Both the position numbers and the translations under genes were made by a program. From Carnegiea gigantea (Eukaryota > Streptophyta > Magnoliopsida > Caryophyllales > Cactaceae), in contig JAKOGI010000532.1 in assembly GCA_029747015.1 (NCBI GenBank), positions 416,001-480,000 on the forward strand: 64,000 bases of DNA, given 5' to 3'. A model generated the notes under the pieces. The model made no database searches. It saw nothing but the letters and a program-made list of their open reading frames with translations, and was not told the DNA's origin. Below, piece after piece: positions 58,320 to 64,000 of this stretch (within the stretch, counting starts at the first letter, position 1; the number at the start of each line of letters is the position of its first letter).

Positions 58320-59600
58320 GAATAGTTGACATTTCTTGCACTCTTGATCTTTCAACACTATCAACTGTGAGATTGTCGACTATATCTAGAAGTGAATCAG
58401 GAGGAATAAATTAGGGTCTTCATCTATGACTGCAAAATTTGGACCACAAACTATACTCCTGATATAATTATGCAATGCAAATGTTGCCAATATGGCCCGA
58501 TTTTGATCTTTGATTGAATATCGGGGCATATCACATAATATTTTCCATTGAGCATTCAGAACACCAAAAGCCCTCCTGATGTAACTTCTAAAAAAAGAAT
58601 GGAATCGATTAAAGATTTCCTTATAACCTCAAGGAACTGCACTTCCGAACTCTAATTGATGATATCTTATTTTTGAATATGGTGTTAAGATTCCTTGTCA
58701 ATCTGGATTTTCCTTGATGCAAATTAAAAGAATGTTACTAAGATCAATTTCATTATATAAATGAAGAAAAATGGAAAAAAAAATGTAAACTACTACCTGG
58801 AGGTGGCATTGGAATTTGAGTCTTGGATTACTCATTGTAGATACCAAGACGCGTGAATCGTACGTTGATCTCTCCCAAGCAGTTAAGATATATATGAATT
58901 GTAAATCAAAATCACATATTGCTAAAACATTAATAGTTGGTATCCCTTTTTCACCCTCTATAATGTATTTGGTTGTCTCCAAGAACAGTAACTGCAATAT
59001 GTGTTCCATCCAAAGCTCCAGTACAATCCTAATACAAAATATTTATAAATAACTATCACACATTATCCAATGCAAAATAGAAAGATGGATATTGAACATA
59101 GTCTTACCTTAAAATAAGGCATATATAGATTATCATTTGCAATTTTCAGTGGGATATCCTTGAATTCAGGATCTCTCGGGTTCAGTATATCCTCATAAAA
59201 GTCATCCATTGCATCCAAAACTTCTCTAAAAACTCTACTAATTGTTTAACCAGAATGTTAAAAGCGCTCTTGTGCATCTCTGTTTGACACACCTTTACTA
59301 GGAACATATACAAATAAGCCCACTTTCTCCAAAATTGACATCCTATCTGAAGGTTGTAATCCATATTTGTTTTCCAAATTCATACATAATTGTCTAAAAG
59401 TGCAATGATCATTCTAAACATGTCAAAACACTGTTTTTCATAACCGTACAACAATTCATTCACCCATTTCTTGTAGGTCATATGTGAAGTCATACAAGGA
59501 TCCTTGTATATATGTTACAATAAATAGTTAATAACATGACAAATTGAATAAGCCATTACATCTAGTATAGCATCATACCCATCATCATCACCACTATCGC
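58320..59600 (-). pseudogene. PIF/Harbinger DDE transposase remnant
   Basis: Read from high to low coordinates: helix-turn-helix-like region with stops (59600-59110); GALDGTHI with the first catalytic Asp (about 59020); INVLAICDFDLQFIYIL then AWERSTYDSRVL (about 58960-58850) with the second Asp; and EIFNRFHSFFRSYIRRAFGVL (about 58620-58560), where family members have IER before FG. DMPRY and LATFALHNYIR follow near 58520-58450. An intron with GT donor follows the SRVL block (CACCTCCAG then GTAGTAG). The several stops and the missing acidic residue argue against activity. Confidence 0.87.
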
Positions 59601-60065
59601 CCCCGCGCTACTATCATCACTTCTACTATTACCATTATCGTTAAGTTCAATATTATGCCTATTGTTTTGCACATATCTCTATTGCATATCTTCATAAACC
59701 ATACCTGCAATTTAAAGTTCACATCTTTATTTATTTAGCTACACATAATTTGTAATTGAGAAGAAAAAGAAATACAATCATAATATTAATACAAATATAT
59801 GCATATAACTAGAATCATAATTCCAACTAGCTCAAGAATTCACAAAATTAGGCGCTACAATCATAATAAGCTTACAACCATCATACTTCCAACCACTTGG
59901 AAGTTCACAAAATTAAGCCTGCAAGTATCATACTTTCAACTAACTTGGAAGTTCACAAAATGCGGCCTACAACGATTGTAATCATACAAAGTAGTTAACC
60001 AAGTATACTGATCAAGTTAAGCTGATAACTAAATCTACTAGAAGACTAAAGACATGACCACATTC

Positions 60066-61245
60066 ATTTATTGCCATACTTTTCATATAAGTAAGTTAGT
60101 CGTTGAGCTATTGAATTATCATTTGGCAAACCAAATAAGATCATCCTTATTTGTAAATCTTCCACCAATTCACAAGCAAAGATAAACATCAAATGTATAG
60201 AATCGACGTGAGGCAAGGGACATATCTTGGCTAATGCATCAGGATCGACACTTACATTTTAGTTGTTCATCTCCTTCCTTTGCCTTTCTTCCCTTCTTTC
60301 AAGTGTTTCAATCATTATTTCCTCTCTCTTAACCTCTCTTGTTTTTTTCTCTGAAATGATAACTTCCAATATGGCATCAAGTTTCTCATGCATCACGGTT
60401 GTCGGCCCCATTTTTCTTGGACCATTAGTGTCTGCACTTTTATTAGGATTTTACGAAAAGTTCTCAAATTTTCTTTTACCTTTTCCATTTCCACCTCCAT
60501 CAACCCCTTTAGAAACAGGTGGAGGAGTAGATAAAAAGAAGTCATCATGCCACAACTCTTTCTATGCACCAACCCTAGGACCTAAAATGCTTGTGTCATT
60601 ATTCTCAATATTGAAAGGCTGATTTATAATATTTTCAGTATGAGGTTGGGAAGGGACATACACTGAATCTACATCTTCTTCCACCGGCTACATGGCCTTC
60701 CCTAGCTACATGGCCTCCAAATAGTTCGTCCATTTTACTCTCAAGGTCAATTCCTTTATCTTGACATCATTTAAACTTGGCATCTTTTATAAAACAAAAT
60801 AAAACAAAAAAGAACATACGTTACTAGATTATATCAACAAAATTGTTAAGCTAATTTTAAAAAAAAGAAGAAGAAAAACTAACCTCAATCTTCTTCAACC
60901 ACCATTCATCACTAGCTGCAATATTTCCCTTTTCATGATCCCATCCTAAACCAGTTTCTTTCCCTTTTAACTTATTCTACAAAGCCCATCTATCCTTCAA
61001 CACATCATATTTAGCTTTAGTTGTTCTATAGATCATGTTAAATTAGTTTTCTTTTGAAACTCCACCACTATGTATTTCTCACGTATCCTTTGAGCTATTG
61101 TCTCACCATTCTTACCCATACTCTTGTCAACAAGCTCCGTACAAAGTTCATGAAAGATGAGAATATTCTCCTTAGATCAACTTGCACAACCAGTCTCTTC
61201 AACTTCTTGGTTGTTTTCTTTACCTCCTTTTCTAGATGGCGCCAT
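60066..61245 (-). pseudogene. PIF/Harbinger accessory Myb/SANT-like protein remnant
   Basis: ATG at 61245 (MAPSRKGGKENNQEV). The first exon, to 60884, has the Myb/SANT-like pattern, including LKGKETGLGWDHEKGNIAAS and DEWWLKKIE, with stops where Trp or Arg codons are expected. An intron lies at about 60883-60786, then an exon starting MPSLNDVKIKEL with a Ser/Pro/Gly-rich middle and a helical, charged C-terminus (KLDAILEVI, then REVKREEIMIETLERREER). In active Harbinger elements this protein binds DNA and helps the transposase enter the nucleus. Confidence 0.82.
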
Positions 61246-61451
61246 CTAAATCAAATTAAATAAGTAAATAAAAAGAATATACACGTATAATTATTTAGTA
61301 GAATTCTAAAATTTGTTGATTGGATTGGGCTACTTTCTAATCTAAATTTTGTTTGCCAAATACTTCTTCACCTGTTTAACTTGATTAAAATAACTAAAGT
61401 CTTTTCAAACAGCTCTTTTTTGCTAAACAACTGATGTGACCAAACACCCCC

Positions 61452-62400
61452 TTATCTTTTTCATTCATGTCATGTATTGCCCATTCCGCATGCTAGATAT
61501 CAGTTTATCATGAGTTCACTCCTTTTTAAGTATGGTTATATAGATAGACAGATGGATGGATAGATATCCTTTTCATAACACTTTCACATTGAAGTAAATA
61601 AATCTAAATTCAAATTGGTAAAGTTCAAATAATATGGTAGACATTAAAGCTCATTCTCAAAATCAAAACTCATATGAATAATTCATAACAGCATTCTGAA
61701 GGACAAATATAAGTCATTAAGTTAGATATTAGTTTGGCCATGATGTGTATGCGTCCAATTAGTTTAGTTGGTAAAATATTTAAAGTTATTAGTACTCTTT
61801 AGAGATATGGGCTGGAAAAAAAAAAAAACTGGTGCTCATAGATAGTGGACAAACTATTAGTTAACTAAGGGCCAAAACCAATGTTGGTACCAATAGTAAC
61901 AATTTACGTCATGTGGGTCTTGGCATAAATGTTATGAGTTGAATTCTAGCTCCCATTCTTCTCATATTATTGGGCATCCAACACAACATGGCAAACTTTT
62001 CTAACCAGGTGCTTATTTGTGCAAGATAGTTGTAACATTCCCCCTCCCGCATCAAAAGATTAGGGAACATGACATGGTTTATAAATGATATAATGGACCT
62101 ACTACTACAACAACAAGAGCTTTCCCTTCAAACTAAGCGAGGACAACAAGTTGTAAAGAGCAAGTCTACAAGCTAAAAGGCCTATGAGGCTAGGCTGTCG
62201 ATAAATTGTTTAACAGTTGGACCCTTGGTTGGAACATAATAGATATTATCAAAGCAAACCTTGAATTAGGTAGTTGTGGACCCATTCTGCACCCACACAA
62301 AGAAAACCATGGTCAATGATCAATGCTATTACCATAATTGCCATCACAAGGGACCATCCAGGGCTTGTTGAGGTCATTAGCTCTTTAAATTGGGTAGAGA
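61452..62400. other. Intergenic DNA with a repeated TGTAACAT motif
   Basis: A block at about 62034-62095 (TGTAACATTCCCCCTCCCGC, then ATCAAAAGATTAGGGAACAT) is repeated, diverged, at about 62402-62460 (TGTAACATCCCTGGC... ATCAAAAGACTAGAGGAATA). This may mark the ends of a dispersed repeat. No gene seen. Confidence 0.5.
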
Positions 62401-62401
62401 A

Positions 62402-64000
62402 TGTAACATCCCTGGCTTATCCCATATCAAAAGACTAGAGGAATATAAAATGATGGATAAGTATTAAGATATGACTATATTTAGCAAATTCATTGCTGTC
62501 ATTAGGATATATTAGCAAAGATATTATCACCATTAGGATATATTGTTAGCTTTTCTAATCTATGTTAAAGTTGCATTTCCTAATATAGGATATCATGACA
62601 AGTACGTTAGAGTTTAGTCATGTATATATACTCTTGTAATTTTTTAGTGAAAAGACAGGGGGAATATGGGTTATCAATTGCCAATTCTCATTAAAATCCT
62701 TTATGATATCAGAGCTTTGTTGAGAGACTCATTCTTCCCTTAAAAAAACAAATGCAACAAAATCAGTCATGAAACATCATGGCTGGTGGTAATAAGAAAT
62801 TTGTTATTGAACCTAATTCACCTTATTTCTTGCATCCATTCAAAGGACAAGACATGTTAATTACAATTGTAATCTTTGATAGCAAAAATTATGATTTGTG
62901 GGGAAAAGCTATTACAACAACACTCTTGTCAAAGAACAAGTTGAGTTTTAGTGATGGAACCTACAAAAGTCATTGCCAATAAATGAAAACGGTAAAGTTG
63001 AACTATAAGCCTAGATGATGGTAAATTCCATGGTATCTTCATGGTTGATCAATATGATCGGTCTAAAGTTGATAACAAGATTTGCATACGTAGAAACGAC
63101 CAAAGGTATGTAGCAAAATTTAAAGAGGCAATATGTTGTAGCCAACGCCCTAAAAATACATCAACTAAATAGATGTTGCTAGCTACAAACATGGAGGACT
63201 TCTTGTTGTGGAATTTTTCTCAAAATTAATGGGTGTTTGGATTGAACTAGATAATTATGTCAAATTCCCTCAATGTAATTGTGGGAAGTTTGAATGCAAA
63301 ATTAAAACAAATCAATCAAGATGATGGAGGAAGAAAAGATACTCCAATTTCTTATGGGACTAAATGATGATCTACATCCAAACATTGGGAGCCAAATTCT
63401 TACCCTCGATCATCTTCCTTCTATTGACAAAGTATTCAACATAGTAAAATAGAAAGAGAACCATAAGCATCTCTTGTAAAGAAGAGAAGATAGAGGTGAT
63501 GTAATTACCGCCTTTGCCATGAAGACCCATCCAGCACCGGCTGAGAAACCGACATGTAAGCACCGTGGGCGATATAGACATGAAGAGGCCAACTGTTTTT
63601 AAGTCATTCGTTACCCAGGAGGATGCGGTACTTGAGGAAGAGGCTGAGGGTATGCAGCATGAAGTTGTGTTAGACGTGCAACTAGAGGCTAAGGACAAGG
63701 GTCAAATAGAGAGGTCGCCTACCTGTAGTTGCAGCAAAGACAGTAGAACAAGCAGTGTCAACCAATGAGTCCAACACAATCATAGCAAGATTCACATATG
63801 AGCAAGTTTAGCACCTCCTCAGCCTCAGTGAGACTCCTAAGAGTGGTTATGAAAAGCTATTAGGTAATAGCAAGTGGGTATCTGATACATGATCTTCATT
63901 TCATGTGATTAGAAATTATGAGCTCCTAAAAACTATAATGCAAATAGAACAAATTCCAGTTAAGCTCCTGATGGTCGAATTGCCATAGCGAACAAGTGTG
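62402..64000 (+). mobile_element. Copia-4: 5' part of a Ty1/copia element, runs off the window
   Basis: A primer-binding site TGATATCAGAGC at 62704-62715 (one base from the initiator tRNA-Met site) is followed by a copia Gag start at 62779. The sequence before it has a TATATATAC box near 62625 and is probably the 5' LTR, but its start cannot be fixed because the partner LTR is outside the window; 62402 is a guess. It matches Copia-2 most closely among the copia copies here. Confidence 0.8.
62779..63990 (+). pseudogene. Copia-4 gag-protease remnant, truncated by window end
   Basis: The first 67 codons (62779-62982) include SPYFLHPFKGQD and FDSKNYDLWGKAI, the copia Gag N-terminus also seen in Copia-2. 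After several stops, a zinc-knuckle region at about 63555-63596 reads CKHRGRYRHEEANC, with the second Cys changed to Arg (TGT to CGT). Near 63865-63900 the protease motif reads WVSDT then a stop, in place of the catalytic DSG. Inactive; the rest of pol lies beyond 64000. Confidence 0.8.

Larger units (their letters stand above)
57607..61451 (-). mobile_element. PIF/Harbinger DNA transposon with both genes decayed
   Basis: The left end GGCCTGTTTGGTAAATAG and the complement of the right end GGGGGTGTTTGGTCACA share the GTTTGGT core of PIF/Harbinger terminal repeats. Flanks TTT and TTA resemble a mutated 3-bp TTA duplication. The 3.8-kb interior carries, on the minus strand, a Myb/SANT-like gene and a DDE transposase gene, the two-gene set of this superfamily. 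Both have stops. Confidence 0.85.

Noticed and set aside
61750..61950. A possible tRNA-like or SINE head (TAGTTTAGTTGG as A box, GAGTTGAATTCTAG as B box)
   Set aside because: The two boxes are about 180 bp apart, too far for a pol III promoter, and no cloverleaf or tail is evident.
1..64000. CRISPR arrays, operons, phage or bacterial defence systems
   Set aside because: No regular spacer-repeat arrays and no compact gene clusters; intron-split genes and plant transposons show the window is plant nuclear DNA.

Overview
This is nuclear DNA from a flowering plant. Both recognisable host genes are split by many introns, and the rest is layered transposable elements (copia and gypsy-type LTR elements, hAT, PIF/Harbinger, Helitrons, an RTE LINE and a SINE). 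Nothing bacterial or viral is present. The species cannot be named from the sequence; the protein variants and element families fit a eudicot or an early-diverging dicot.

Layout. 1-5.4 kb: AT-rich DNA and a complete but nonsense-riddled copia element (Copia-1, 646-5390, TSD AATCT). 5.4-9.4 kb: decayed DNA with a TPR-protein pseudogene split by a 1.3-kb hAT derivative (6771-8086, 8-bp TSD). 9.4-22.2 kb: the gene island. The plus-strand gene encodes the mitochondrial branched-chain 2-oxoacid dehydrogenase E1-alpha subunit (nine exons, 9936-15322, 486 codons). The convergent minus-strand gene encodes a SAL1/HAL2-type 3'(2'),5'-bisphosphate nucleotidase (eight exons, 22189-16156, 378 codons with a likely transit peptide). 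Only about 0.8 kb separates their stop codons. Homopolymer junctions (C-run next to A-run) recur through this island.

22.6-43.5 kb: one old plus-strand gypsy-type LTR element swollen by later insertions: a SINE and Copia-2 in its 5' LTR, a solo LTR inside Copia-2, then Copia-3 and a truncated RTE LINE in its interior. 43.5-47.1 kb: AT-rich DNA with a Helitron. 47.2-54.1 kb: a minus-strand LTR element with a gag-like ORF but no visible pol (TR-GAG-like, TSD AGAAT). Its 3' LTR carries a 1.3-kb composite insert made of a GC-rich gene-like fragment and a truncated inverted Helitron copy. 54.1-64 kb: a fold-back element with internal tandem repeats, a second small Helitron, a decayed PIF/Harbinger element with both its genes, and the 5' part of a fourth copia element cut by the window edge.

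Only the two host genes look functional. The E1-alpha subunit works in valine, leucine and isoleucine breakdown in mitochondria. The phosphatase removes 3'-phosphoadenosine 5'-phosphate in organelles. They belong to different pathways and nothing links them except the convergent arrangement. I found no convincing new biological system. The most unusual items are the composite insert at 46.2-49.0 kb, the GC splice donor beside a CT repeat in the phosphatase gene, and two non-conserved residues at an exon junction of the E1-alpha gene.
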